Assembly (NCBI RefSeq): GCF_900115955.1
Contig: NZ_FOYL01000018.1
Location: 103,514 to 167,513, forward strand
Length of the DNA stretch: 64,000 bases
Direction of reading: 5' to 3'
Origin: Lentzea waywayandensis
Lineage (GTDB): Bacteria > Actinomycetota > Actinomycetes > Mycobacteriales > Pseudonocardiaceae
The notes beneath the pieces are model-generated. The model searched no databases and was not told the DNA's origin. It was given only the letters and a program-made list of their open reading frames with translations. Below are positions 8,254 to 15,771 of the stretch, in pieces. How positions within the stretch are numbered: position 1 is the first letter of the stretch; each line of letters starts with the position of its first letter. The translations under genes were made by a program, and so were the position numbers.

Positions 8254-9015
8254 ATGGACAACCGGAAAGCGGTCTTCGCGGGCATCGACGGCCAGGCACT
8301 GGCGGGCCGGCTCGAACTGCCCGCCGGCGACGTCGTGGCCACCGCCGTGTTCGCGCACTGCTTCACCTGCGGCAAGGACTCGGTGGCGGCCAGCCGGATC
8401 GCGCGGCGGCTCGCCGAGCGCGGGGTGGCGGTGCTGCGGTTCGACTTCACCGGGCTCGGGCAGTCCGGCGGCGACTTCGCCAACACCACGTTCACGTCCA
8501 ACGTCGACGACCTCGTGTGCGCGGCAAGCCACCTCCGCGACACCATCGGGGCACCGAGTGTCCTCATCGGACATTCGCTGGGCGGAGCGGCCGTGCTGGC
8601 CGCGGCGCGTCAGGTGCCGGAGGTCAAGGCCGTCGTCACGATCGGAGCACCCGCCGACACCACCCACGTCGAGCACCTGCTCGGCTCGTCCAAGGAGGAG
8701 ATCGAGGCGCACGGCGTCGCCGAGGTGCTGCTGGCCGGACGGCCGTTCCGGATCAGCAACGGCTTCCTGCTCGACATCAACCAGCAGAACCAGACCGCGT
8801 GCATCGCGGGCCTGAACCGCGCGCTGCTGGTCATGCACTCCCCGCAGGACGACACGGTCGGTGTGGACAACGCCCGGCTGATCTTCGACTCGGCCCGCCA
8901 CCCCAAGTCGTTCGTCTCGCTCGACGGCGCCGACCACCTGCTGACCGACCGCGCGGACGCCGCGTACGTGGCGGAGGTACTGGCGGCGTGGGCGAGCCGC
9001 TACCTGGTGAAATGA
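8254..9015 (+). CDS. alpha/beta hydrolase
   Basis: 253 residues, ATG start. The fold is recognisable from FAHCFTCGKDS near residue 34, the strand-loop RFDFTGLGQSGG, the nucleophile elbow GHSLGG (about residues 108-113), the acid in HSPQDDTVG and the catalytic histidine in GADHLL. It resembles the hydrolase module that in many bacteria is fused to OsmC; here it stands alone. A cytoplasmic esterase or peptidase-like activity is expected, with unknown substrate. It is divergent from the preceding gene and followed by a hairpin and two tRNA genes. Confidence 0.85.
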   Translation: MDNRKAVFAGIDGQALAGRLELPAGDVVATAVFAHCFTCGKDSVAASRIARRLAERGVAVLRFDFTGLGQSGGDFANTTFTSNVDDLVCAASHLRDTIGAPSVLIGHSLGGAAVLAAARQVPEVKAVVTIGAPADTTHVEHLLGSSKEEIEAHGVAEVLLAGRPFRISNGFLLDINQQNQTACIAGLNRALLVMHSPQDDTVGVDNARLIFDSARHPKSFVSLDGADHLLTDRADAAYVAEVLAAWASRYLVK

Positions 9016-9020
9016 GCCAA

Positions 9021-9053
9021 AAGCCCCCGGCGAGGTTCCTTCGCCGAGGGCGT
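9021..9053 (+). terminator. hairpin terminator after hydrolase gene
   Basis: Arms at 9023-9033 and 9041-9051 with one mismatch and a 7-base loop lie a few bases after the hydrolase stop and just before the 3' end of tRNA-Pro on the other strand. No clear T-run follows on the plus strand; the minus strand has TTTT after the stem, so it may rather end the tRNA transcript. Confidence 0.55.
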
Positions 9054-9064
9054 TCGACAACCGA

Positions 9065-9138
9065 TCGGGGCGACAGGATTTGAACCTGCGACCCCCCGCT
9101 CCCAAAGCGGGTGCGCTACCAAGCTGCGCCACGCCCCG
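9065..9138 (-). tRNA. tRNA-Pro(TGG)
   Basis: The minus strand folds as a cloverleaf: acceptor CGGGGCG with CGCCCCG, D-arm with AGCTTGGTAGC, anticodon stem CCCGC/GCGGG enclosing TTTGGGA (anticodon TGG), and T-arm with GGTTCAAATCC. CCA is not encoded. Confidence 0.96.
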
Positions 9139-9201
9139 GTTGCAACCAGCTTACCGCCACCCGCTAAAGTATTGATCGCAGCCCCACACAGGGGCGGCAA
9201 C

Positions 9202-9272
9202 GCGGGCGTAGCTCAATGGTAGAGCCCTAGTCTTCCAAACTAGCTACGCGGGTTCGATTCCCGTCGCCCGCT
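9202..9272 (+). tRNA. tRNA-Gly(TCC)
   Basis: The cloverleaf has acceptor GCGGGCG with CGCCCGC, anticodon stem CTAGT/ACTAG enclosing CTTCCAA (anticodon TCC), and T-arm with GGTTCGATTCC. CCA is not encoded. It is divergent from tRNA-Pro, 63 bases away. Confidence 0.96.
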
Positions 9273-9279
9273 CGCGGCC

Positions 9280-9335
9280 GAGGCCGACCCATGTCTGCGG
9301 AGAACGCAGACCGGGTCGGCCTCTCGCCTTTTGTC
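9280..9335 (+). terminator. terminator after tRNA-Gly
   Basis: Nested stems: outer arms at 9280-9290 and 9313-9323, inner arms GTCTGCG/CGCAGAC at 9293-9311. CCTTTTG follows. Confidence 0.85.
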
Positions 9336-9370
9336 TGGGGGCCAAGCCCCCAGGCCCCCGGCCGGGGCGG

Positions 9371-9435
9371 TCCCCGGACCCCCATATGAGCTCCCCGGAC
9401 TCCCAATATGAGCTCCCCGGACCTCCATATGAGCT
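9371..9435. repeat. three tandem ~21-base repeats, TCCCCGGAC...ATATGAGC
   Basis: Three imperfect head-to-tail units (9371-9391, 9392-9413, 9414-9434) each read TCCCCGGAC, a short C-rich stretch, then ATATGAGC. They lie between the tRNA-Gly terminator and the 3' end of the next minus-strand gene. The preceding 30 bases are a GGGGCC/GGCCCC-rich spacer. Function unknown. Confidence 0.75.
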
Positions 9436-9438
9436 AGG

Positions 9439-9993
9439 TCACGCTGACGCCACACCGATCTGCGTGCGGCGGTGCGCCGGGTTGTCGATCTCGTCCACCA
9501 CCGCCACGGCGAAGTCCTCGTAGGTCAGTTCGTCCGCCGGATCGACCGGGGCCAGGCGGTAGGTGCCGGTGGACGTGCCGCCGAAGTTGCCCGACGGGCT
9601 CATCACCAGCCAGTCCGCCTCGGACTCGGCCAGCACCTCGACCCCCGCCGCGTGTCCGAGGCAGAACGGCCTGTACTCGTCCGGGAAGTCCGGGCCGTCG
9701 ATGACGCGCACGCCCGGCGAGGTCTCCAGCAACGTGTAGATGCCGACCACGATGATCCGGCCGGCGCCGGACGCCACGAGCGCGCCGGCGGCCTCGCGGT
9801 AGAACTCGGCCGCGTCGCGCGAGAGGTCGGCCACCGAGCTCACCGCGACGTCGTAGCCCGCCGCCACCTCGGCCGCGGCCTGCACACCGGGGTCGCGCCC
9901 GATCCTGGTCACCTCGTGGCCGCGAGCCTCCGCGACGGCCGCGATCTCCTTGCCGGCCTTGCCGGACGCTCCGAAAACAACGATCTTCGCCAT
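9439..9993 (-). CDS. NAD(P)-binding Rossmann-fold protein (NmrA/SDR-like)
   Basis: 184 residues from the ATG at 9993, chosen because MAKIVVFGASGKAGKEIA places the dinucleotide-binding GASGKAG motif at the N-terminus as in the family. Codons further upstream overlap the divergent regulator. Later motifs include YDVAVSSVADLS, GAGRIIVVG and a C-terminal ELTYEDFAVAVVDEI typical of NAD(P)H-binding atypical short-chain dehydrogenases. Substrate is unknown. The divergent HxlR regulator 21 bases away probably controls it, a common pairing for redox genes. Confidence 0.85.
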   Translation of the reverse strand: MAKIVVFGASGKAGKEIAAVAEARGHEVTRIGRDPGVQAAAEVAAGYDVAVSSVADLSRDAAEFYREAAGALVASGAGRIIVVGIYTLLETSPGVRVIDGPDFPDEYRPFCLGHAAGVEVLAESEADWLVMSPSGNFGGTSTGTYRLAPVDPADELTYEDFAVAVVDEIDNPAHRRTQIGVASA

Positions 9994-10014
9994 GAGCGCG
10001 AAGGTAGGGTGCGG

Positions 10015-10353
10015 GTGTCCGGTTTCCGCAACGATATCGGGGGTGAGCAGGTGGAATGCACGCACGGGGACCTGCCGTACCGCATCGGTGACAAGTGGAC
10101 CGCGCACGTGCTGCGGGCGTTGCAGGACGGGCGGCGGCGGTTCACCGAACTCCGCGCCGAGCTGCCGGGCGTGACTCCCAAGGTGCTCACCGAGACGTTG
10201 CGGGCGATGGAGCGCGACGGCACGGTGGCGCGCGAGGCGTTCGACGAGAACCCGCCGCGGGTCGAGTACGAGCTGACGGCACAGGGCCGCAAGGTGCTCG
10301 GACTGCTCGACCTGTGTTGTGACTGGGCCCGAGAGAATCTGGTGAAGACGTGA
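10015..10353 (+). CDS. HxlR-family winged-helix transcriptional regulator
   Basis: 112 residues from GTG 10015; GTG 10051, with a G-rich site before it, is an alternative giving 100 residues. The domain is clear: C-THGDLPYRIGDKWTAHVLRALQDGRRRFTELRAELPGVTPKVLTETLRAMERDGTVAREAF then VEYELTAQGRKVL. A cysteine sits in the usual position before the first helix (VECTH), where HxlR proteins sense thiol or aldehyde stress. It likely regulates the divergent NAD(P)-binding protein and its own downstream VOC gene, which it overlaps by four bases. Confidence 0.9.
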   Translation: MSGFRNDIGGEQVECTHGDLPYRIGDKWTAHVLRALQDGRRRFTELRAELPGVTPKVLTETLRAMERDGTVAREAFDENPPRVEYELTAQGRKVLGLLDLCCDWARENLVKT

Positions 10354-10685
10354 GGCTGGAACAGATCGTCGTCGACAGCAACGACCCGTCCCGGCTCGTC
10401 CGGTTCTGGGCCGAACTGCTCGGTGGCGAGCCGGTGAACCGCGAGCACGGGTGGGCGCACGTCGAGCCGCCCGATGGCGTGCGGATGTCGTTCCAACCGG
10501 TGCCGGAGCGCAAGGACGAGAAGAACCGGCTGCACCTCGACTTCGAGGTCGACGACATCGAGGCGGCGGTCGTGAAGGCGGTGAGCCTGGGCGGCACCCG
10601 CGAAGGTGTGGTTGTCACGGACGAGAAGGGCAGCTTCCAGGTCATGCGCGACCCGGAGGGCAACGAGTTCTGCTTCGTCCACTGA
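10350..10685 (+). CDS. VOC (glyoxalase/bleomycin-resistance fold) protein
   Basis: 111 residues, GTG start overlapping the regulator stop by four bases. The sequence follows the short VOC pattern: MRLEQIVVDSNDPSRLVRFWAELLGG, then HLDFEVDD, GGTREG and a C-terminal VMRDPEGNEFCFVH. The metal-ligand positions (H in RLHLDF, E in GNEFC) are plausible. Enzymatic or binding role undetermined. Translational coupling ties it to the HxlR regulator. Confidence 0.85.
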   Translation: MRLEQIVVDSNDPSRLVRFWAELLGGEPVNREHGWAHVEPPDGVRMSFQPVPERKDEKNRLHLDFEVDDIEAAVVKAVSLGGTREGVVVTDEKGSFQVMRDPEGNEFCFVH

Positions 10686-10689
10686 TGAA

Positions 10690-10806
10690 CTACTGCACGG
10701 CCCGCCAGAGCGCCTCACCGAAGCGGATCGCGAGGATCAGGAGCAGCACACCGATCGCGAAACTGATGAGGCACCGCACGACGATCAGCAGCTTGGTGCC
10801 CTTCAC
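10690..10806 (-). CDS. putative single-span membrane peptide, 38 aa
   Basis: A short minus-strand frame begins at GTG 10806, with GGCGGG just upstream, and ends at TAG 10690. It would encode a basic N-terminus (VKGTK), one hydrophobic segment (about residues 8-28) and a short RFGEALWRAVQ tail. Length and composition fit a small membrane protein, but no homologue is recognised and the start is uncertain. Confidence 0.4.
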   Translation of the reverse strand: MKGTKLLIVVRCLISFAIGVLLLILAIRFGEALWRAVQ

Positions 10807-10871
10807 CCCGCCATGATTCAACGTCAGTGGGCATGAACGACAGAGCCCATCGGTACCAATACGATGCGGGC

Positions 10872-11207
10872 GTGACCGACTGCCTGTTCTGCCGGATCGT
10901 CGCGGGCGAGATCCCGGCGACCCCGGTGACGGAGACCGACACGACGCTCGCGTTCCGCGACATCGACCCCAAGGCACCCACGCACGTCCTGGTGATCCCC
11001 AAGGAGCACCACACGGCGATCGGCGACGTCGACCCGGTGCTCGCGGGGCAGATCCTCGCCACCGCGCACCAGGTCGCGAAGGCCGAGGGGATCGACGAGT
11101 CCGGTTACCGGCTCGTGTTCAACACCGGCAAGGACGGCGGCCAGACCGTCTTCCACGTGCACTGCCACGTCCTCGGCGGACGCGGACTCACGTGGCCGCC
11201 GGGATAG
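10872..11207 (+). CDS. HIT-family hydrolase (HINT-like)
   Basis: 111 residues from GTG 10872, chosen because VTDCLFCRIVAGEIPATPV matches the family N-terminus exactly. Fifteen further codons upstream are open but not conserved in style. It contains FRDIDPKAPTHVLVIPKEH and the histidine triad HVHCHVLGG near the C-terminus. HINT-type proteins hydrolyse nucleoside phosphoramidates or adenylated metabolites in the cytoplasm. The two-cysteine CLFC motif at the start may bind zinc. Confidence 0.92.
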   Translation: MTDCLFCRIVAGEIPATPVTETDTTLAFRDIDPKAPTHVLVIPKEHHTAIGDVDPVLAGQILATAHQVAKAEGIDESGYRLVFNTGKDGGQTVFHVHCHVLGGRGLTWPPG

Positions 11208-11796
11208 CCATCTCCCGGACGAACCGAGCGTCGACCGGCTCGCCATGACCGGGCACGACGATCCGCGGGTCGAGTTCGAGCATCAGGTCCAGGACGTGGC
11301 GCCAGTTCGCCGGCGTCGCGTCCGGGCCGGCCTGAGCGGGAGCGCCCTGTTCCACCAGGTCGCCCGCGAACACGACACCGGCGTCCGGCACGTGCACGAC
11401 CACGTCGTGCGAGGTGTGCGCGGGGCCGAAGTGGTGCAGGTCGACCCGGCGGCCACCGACGTCGAGCGTGACGGTGTCGCGGAACGTGTGCGTGGGCGCG
11501 ACGAGCGAGCCCTCGAACGGTTCGTCGTAGTACTTGGCGCGGTCGTCGAGGAGGCTGTCGTCGACGACGCAGTCCTCGTGCGCCCACACCTCACACGGCA
11601 GGAACGCCTCGGTGGCCAGCACGTGGTCGAAGTGGTTGTGCGTCAACACGATCCGCGACGGCCGGACCTGACGCGCGAGTGCCGGGTCCATGCCGGAGTC
11701 CACGAGCAGCGCGTCACCTGATCCGACGACGAGACCGAGCGTCAGGTCCAGCTCGGTGTGCCGGCGGACGAAGATCCCGTCCGCGATCTCGATCAT
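11188..11796 (-). CDS. MBL-fold metallo-hydrolase
   Basis: 202 residues, ATG 11796. Metallo-beta-lactamase motifs are intact: THNHFDH (residues 52-58), GPAHTSHD (124-131), FAGDLVEQG (143-151) and VVPGHGEP (180-187). A glyoxalase II- or lactonase-like hydrolase with unknown substrate. Its ATG overlaps the stop of the upstream ComB-like gene by four bases, so the two are co-translated. The 3' end overlaps the convergent HIT gene by 20 bases. Confidence 0.88.
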   Translation of the reverse strand: MIEIADGIFVRRHTELDLTLGLVVGSGDALLVDSGMDPALARQVRPSRIVLTHNHFDHVLATEAFLPCEVWAHEDCVVDDSLLDDRAKYYDEPFEGSLVAPTHTFRDTVTLDVGGRRVDLHHFGPAHTSHDVVVHVPDAGVVFAGDLVEQGAPAQAGPDATPANWRHVLDLMLELDPRIVVPGHGEPVDARFVREMAIPAAT

Positions 11797-12464
11797 CGCA
11801 GCACCCCGTCGACCAGCATCGGAGCGGCGTCGCTCACCCCGATCTCGACCGCCAGCCCCACGTCCGCGGCGTGACCGTTCTCGATCAGCTCGCGGCCGGA
11901 CCCGCACTCCCGCACGGCGGTCTCGACGTCGGTGTTCCGGAACGCCGTGGCCGCGAGCTGAGCCTCGGGTGAGGCCTTGCCCACCAGCGCCGCGAGCACC
12001 GCGCCCGCGCCCAGGTAGTCCTCGACGCACGGCCGCAACGGTCCGAACTCGCGCGGACCCGCGTTGAGGATGTCGAGGCCCCACCGCTCGCCGCCGGGGA
12101 TCACGCCGATGGTCTCCCCCAGCTCCTGAGCGCGCCTGGCCACCGCCGAGGCGTTGCGCAGGCAGGCCGCGAGGACGTGGGCGCCGGTCTCGGCGGCGAG
12201 GAAGCAGAGGTTCGACCCGTTCGGCGACGGCAGCTCGACCAATCCCGTAGCGCTGACGAGTGATGCTGGTCGCAGCGTCTTGCCCGACGCTGGCTTCCAC
12301 CGGGACGGCCGCACCTGCCCGCCGTTGCCCACCACCAGGTCGACGGACGTCGTGAACGACAGCACGTCGACGACAATCAGCACGTCACAGTCCCGCAGAG
12401 CGTTGACGCCCTCGGGCCCCCATTCCAGCTTCAGCTGGTACCCCTCCTGGCTGAACACACCCAC
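11793..12464 (-). CDS. 2-phosphosulfolactate phosphatase (ComB)-like protein
   Basis: About 223 residues from GTG 12464, with GTG 12458 as an alternative. Family signatures: LKLEWGPEGVNAL, CDVLIVVDVLSFTTSVDLVVGNGG, ELPSPNGSNLC, ACLRNASAVARRA, GVIPGGERW and LRPCVEDYLGAGAVLAAL. In archaea ComB dephosphorylates 2-phosphosulfolactate in coenzyme M synthesis. Actinobacteria carry homologues without that pathway, so the true substrate here is unknown. It is divergent from rpiB (21 bases) and coupled to the MBL hydrolase. Confidence 0.85.
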   Translation of the reverse strand: MGVFSQEGYQLKLEWGPEGVNALRDCDVLIVVDVLSFTTSVDLVVGNGGQVRPSRWKPASGKTLRPASLVSATGLVELPSPNGSNLCFLAAETGAHVLAACLRNASAVARRAQELGETIGVIPGGERWGLDILNAGPREFGPLRPCVEDYLGAGAVLAALVGKASPEAQLAATAFRNTDVETAVRECGSGRELIENGHAADVGLAVEIGVSDAAPMLVDGVLR

Positions 12465-12485
12465 CAGCGTGTCAGACTCCGTGAC

Positions 12486-12938
12486 GTGCGCGTTTATCTG
12501 GCAGCAGACCACGCTGGCTTCGAACTGAAGTCCCACCTGTCCACGGCTCTCACCGAGCAGGGCTACGAGGTCGTCGACGTCGGCGCCCACGAGTACGACG
12601 CGTTGGACGACTACGTGTCGTTCTGCGTCGACGCCGCCGAGAAGGTCGTCGCGGACCCCGGCAGCCTCGGCGTCGTGATCGGCGGCTCCGGCAACGGCGA
12701 GCAGATCGCCGCGAACAAGGTGAAGGGCGCCCGCGCCGCGTTGGCGTGGAACGTCGACACCGCGCAGCTCGCCCGCCAGCACAACGACGCTCTCCTGGTC
12801 GGCATCGGTGCTCGTCAGCACACGGCCGAGGAAGCGACTGAGATCGTGTCGGCGTTCCTCAAGACGCCGTTCTCGGGCGAGCCGCGGCACCAGCGCCGCA
12901 TCGACCAGGTCAGCGCGTACGAAGACAAGCGTGCCTGA
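12486..12938 (+). CDS. rpiB: ribose-5-phosphate isomerase B
   Basis: 150 residues, GTG start. It begins MRVYLAADHAGFELK, the RpiB/LacAB signature, followed by VVDVGAHEYDALDDY, VVIGGSGNGEQIAANKVKGARAALAWN (phosphate-binding loop) and ARQHNDALLVGIGARQ. It interconverts ribulose-5-phosphate and ribose-5-phosphate in the pentose phosphate pathway. It overlaps the DNA glycosylase downstream by eight bases. The same rpiB-nei pair occurs in M. tuberculosis (Rv2465c-Rv2464c). Confidence 0.95.
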   Translation: MRVYLAADHAGFELKSHLSTALTEQGYEVVDVGAHEYDALDDYVSFCVDAAEKVVADPGSLGVVIGGSGNGEQIAANKVKGARAALAWNVDTAQLARQHNDALLVGIGARQHTAEEATEIVSAFLKTPFSGEPRHQRRIDQVSAYEDKRA

Positions 12939-13731
12939 GGGCCACACGCTGCACCGCCTCGCGCGGCTGCACCAGCGCCGGTACGCGGGCAGGCCCGTGA
13001 CCGTCACCAGTCCACAGGGGCGCTTCGCGGCGTCCCTTGTGGACGGACGGAGGCTCGTCCGCGCCGAGGCGCACGGGAAGCACCTGTTCCACGTCTACGG
13101 CCCGGACGCGATCGTGCACGTCCACCTGGGCTTGTACGGAACGTTCACCGAGTCGCCGGTGCCGGTCCTGCTGCCCGTGGGCCAGGTCCGGATGCGGATG
13201 GCCGGCGAGACGCACTGGACGGACCTGCGCGGCCCGACGGCGTGCGAAGTGCTGAACAAAGACGAGGTCAAGCTCATCCGCGAGCGCCTCGGGCCTGACC
13301 CGTTGCGCCGCGACGCCGACCCCGACCGCGCCTACGAGCGGATCATCCGGTCGAAGCAGTCGCTGGCCGTGCTGCTGATGGACCAGAAGATCCTCGCGGG
13401 CGTCGGCAACGTCTACCGCGCCGAGGTGCTGTTCCGGCACAACGTGAACCCGTTGCTGGTCGGCAACAAGGTGAGCCGCGAGCTGTGGGACGCGATCTGG
13501 GCCGACCTGGTCGTGCTGATGAAGGACGGCGTGAAGGTCGGCCAGATCAACACCGTCCGGGCCGAGCACATGCCCCGTGCCATGGGCCGCGCGCCACGCG
13601 TGGATCGGCACGGCGGTGAGGTGTACGTCTACCGCCGTGCCGGGGAGCCGTGCCTGGTCTGCGGCACCGAGGTCCTGACCACGGAACTGGCTGCGCGCAA
13701 CCTCTTCTGGTGCCCCGCCTGCCAGCCTTAG
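12931..13731 (+). CDS. nei: Fpg/Nei-family DNA glycosylase (endonuclease VIII type)
   Basis: 266 residues from GTG 12931, giving the mature PEGHTLHRLAR N-terminus in which Pro2 and Glu3 are the catalytic nucleophile and acid. Further family landmarks: HGKHLFH, VHLGLYG, QKILAGVGNVYRAEVLF and the C-terminal zinc finger CLVC...CPAC. It excises oxidised bases and cuts the strand by beta/delta elimination in base-excision repair. Translationally coupled to rpiB. Confidence 0.93.
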   Translation: MPEGHTLHRLARLHQRRYAGRPVTVTSPQGRFAASLVDGRRLVRAEAHGKHLFHVYGPDAIVHVHLGLYGTFTESPVPVLLPVGQVRMRMAGETHWTDLRGPTACEVLNKDEVKLIRERLGPDPLRRDADPDRAYERIIRSKQSLAVLLMDQKILAGVGNVYRAEVLFRHNVNPLLVGNKVSRELWDAIWADLVVLMKDGVKVGQINTVRAEHMPRAMGRAPRVDRHGGEVYVYRRAGEPCLVCGTEVLTTELAARNLFWCPACQP

Positions 13732-13738
13732 TGGGTTG

Positions 13739-14470
13739 CTAGAAGTCGAAGCCGCCGCCCATGTCGCCGAAGTCGAAGCCACCGGTGTCGCCCGCGTCGG
13801 CGACACCGCCCATGTCTCCCATGCCGGCGTCGCCCATGCCCATGTCGCCCATGCCGTAGTCGCCGACTCCGTGCATGCCGGAGAACATGGCGTCCATCAG
13901 CAGGAACGTGCCCACGCCCCATGCGCCGGCCACGAGCGCGGGCTTCCACCACGGCTCGGAGTACCAGCCACGCGGCACCGGACGTCCGGCGACCATGCCG
14001 CCGGGGTAGTAGTAGGGCGTGCCCGAACCGGAGTGCGGCGACGCGGCGTACTGGTGCCCCTCGACAGCGACTTGGCGGTCCTCGCTGACGGCACCCGCCT
14101 GCTTCTGACCCGCGCTCTCGGGCAGCGCGGGGCCGGGGTCCATGCCCATGGCCTCCCGCGCGGCGCGCACGTAGTGCAGGCCTTCCATCGCGGTCTCGGT
14201 GACCAGCCGTGCCTGCGGGATCGTGCGGGCCTGCTCCATCTGCGAGCCGGCGGCGGTGAAGCGCTCGGACGCGTCCGCCATCGCCTGCGTCGACGCGGCG
14301 TTGCTGCCGGTGAGGCTCATCACCTGCCCGCCCAGCCGCTCGACCCAGCGGCGTGCTTCCGCCTTGGCGTCGTCGAGCTCTCGCGCTTTGCGCGCGTTGC
14401 TCTGGCTGACCAGGTAGAACACCCCTGCGACCAGCAGTACCAGCACAACAACCCACACGATGGTGCCCAC
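13739..14470 (-). CDS. membrane-anchored protein with Gly/Met/Asp-rich tail
   Basis: 243 residues from GTG 14470, chosen because GGGAGG lies about seven bases before it. One N-terminal transmembrane segment (VGTIVWVVVLVLLVAGVFYLVS) is followed by a charged helical region rich in A, E and R (residues ~25-110), a Y/P-rich linker with TPYYYPGGM, a tryptophan-rich patch (WYSEPWWKPALVAGAWGVGTFLLMD) that may be a second membrane contact, and a repetitive C-terminus of GMGDMG-type units ending GGFDF. It resembles DUF1542-annotated actinobacterial proteins, whose role is unknown. Confidence 0.8.
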   Translation of the reverse strand: MGTIVWVVVLVLLVAGVFYLVSQSNARKARELDDAKAEARRWVERLGGQVMSLTGSNAASTQAMADASERFTAAGSQMEQARTIPQARLVTETAMEGLHYVRAAREAMGMDPGPALPESAGQKQAGAVSEDRQVAVEGHQYAASPHSGSGTPYYYPGGMVAGRPVPRGWYSEPWWKPALVAGAWGVGTFLLMDAMFSGMHGVGDYGMGDMGMGDAGMGDMGGVADAGDTGGFDFGDMGGGFDF

Positions 14471-14527
14471 GGCTTTACCTCCCACACCAGGTGAACCGTC
14501 AACGAGCAACCACCGCCGTGAGTTCCG

Positions 14528-15730
14528 TCAGAACACCTCGGGGCAGTGCGGCTCACGCGTGCCGAGGAACGCGATCGACAGCGCGTCCACGTGACCGGGC
14601 GTGTGCTCGACCACGCGGTGTGCGCGCCTGAGCACAGAAAGCCGTACCCCACCGAGGAAAGCACTGCCGAGCGCGGCGATGTCCAGCGAGACGTCCGCCG
14701 GGTCCTCGGTGCGCGTGACCGTGGCCTCGCCGCCCTTGACGGTCAGGCGCCAACGGCCGGAGTTCCACGGGCAGAACGAGTCCTCGACCTCCAGCACGCT
14801 GTCCACATCGGACGAATAGCTGCGCAGCGGCAGAGCCCGGTCGATGTCGACGATCCGCAGCCACAGCGCGTCGCCGGCCTCGCGAACGACCTTCCGAGGG
14901 TTGTCGACCATGTGCAGGATCGGGTCGTCCCAGGCGGTGTAGAAGGAGATCTCCCCCGCGAGGTCCATGTCCAGCAGGAACCGGTAGAGGTCGGCGTAGG
15001 CCTGATCGGTCTCGCAGACCAGCTCGCGCACGTGCAGCTCGCTCGAACCACTGTCCGCCTTGACCCGGAACACCACATAGCCCTCGGGATGCAGGCAGTA
15101 GCGGTACGAGGAGAGTCCGCCGCGATCGATCTCGCGGTCGGCCAGTTGCACGTTCCAGGTGTGCTCGACCCGGCTCAGCCAGCCGACCCTCGTGCAGCGC
15201 ACCCGTTCGTGGATCTCGCGCATGACCGGCAGCGCTTCTTCTCGTGACACCTGACGGATCCGTGCGTCGCTGACGTGCACACCAGGGTGGAACGCCATAC
15301 GTGTCGGCATCTTCAGCATGGCGATGCTGGTCGCGTATTCGCCGTAGCCGTACCGGCGGTAGATGCCGCCCTCCGACGCCCACAGCATCGCGATCGGCTC
15401 ACCGGTCTCGTGCATGCCGTGCAGCTGCGTCTTCATCATCAACGACGCCACGCCGCGACGCCGGTGGCCGGGCTTCACCGACACCACGGTCACCGCGCCG
15501 GCCGGTGCCTGTCGGCCACCCGGAACGGTGATCTCGCGAGTGAGCACCGCAGCGGTGCCGATCAGCTCGTCACCGTCGAGGACAGCGTGCGCCCGGTCCT
15601 TCTCCAGGACCTTGAGCCACTTGCTGTCCTCCCCCATCGTGTCGCTCAGAAACGCCCACGCCATCACCCGCTGGAATTCGGGAACGTCGGAGTCGGTGAT
15701 CGTCCTGATGCTCAGCGCCGAGTCAGCCAT
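14528..15730 (-). CDS. Eis-like GNAT N-acetyltransferase
   Basis: 400 residues from ATG 15730 (MADSALSIRTITDSDVPEFQRVMAWAF). The first GNAT domain carries the acetyl-CoA loop VVSVKPGHRRRGVASLMM. A second degenerate GNAT part follows, then a C-terminal sterol-carrier-like domain (LTVKGGEATVTRTEDPADVSLDIAALGSAFLGG). The chain ends in a free phenylalanine carboxylate (CPEVF), a catalytic feature of Eis enzymes. Eis proteins form hexamers that acetylate aminoglycosides or peptides. The natural substrate here is not known. Confidence 0.9.
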   Translation of the reverse strand: MADSALSIRTITDSDVPEFQRVMAWAFLSDTMGEDSKWLKVLEKDRAHAVLDGDELIGTAAVLTREITVPGGRQAPAGAVTVVSVKPGHRRRGVASLMMKTQLHGMHETGEPIAMLWASEGGIYRRYGYGEYATSIAMLKMPTRMAFHPGVHVSDARIRQVSREEALPVMREIHERVRCTRVGWLSRVEHTWNVQLADREIDRGGLSSYRYCLHPEGYVVFRVKADSGSSELHVRELVCETDQAYADLYRFLLDMDLAGEISFYTAWDDPILHMVDNPRKVVREAGDALWLRIVDIDRALPLRSYSSDVDSVLEVEDSFCPWNSGRWRLTVKGGEATVTRTEDPADVSLDIAALGSAFLGGVRLSVLRRAHRVVEHTPGHVDALSIAFLGTREPHCPEVF

Positions 15731-15771
15731 GGCAGCAGTGATACGCCGCCATGGCGTCATCCGCAGCCCAA

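Noticed and set aside
6591..9083. A plus-strand frame of 830 codons across the HEPN-like gene and hydrolase
   Set aside because: Runs antisense to one gene, out of frame in the next and into a tRNA; composition is that of a shadow frame.
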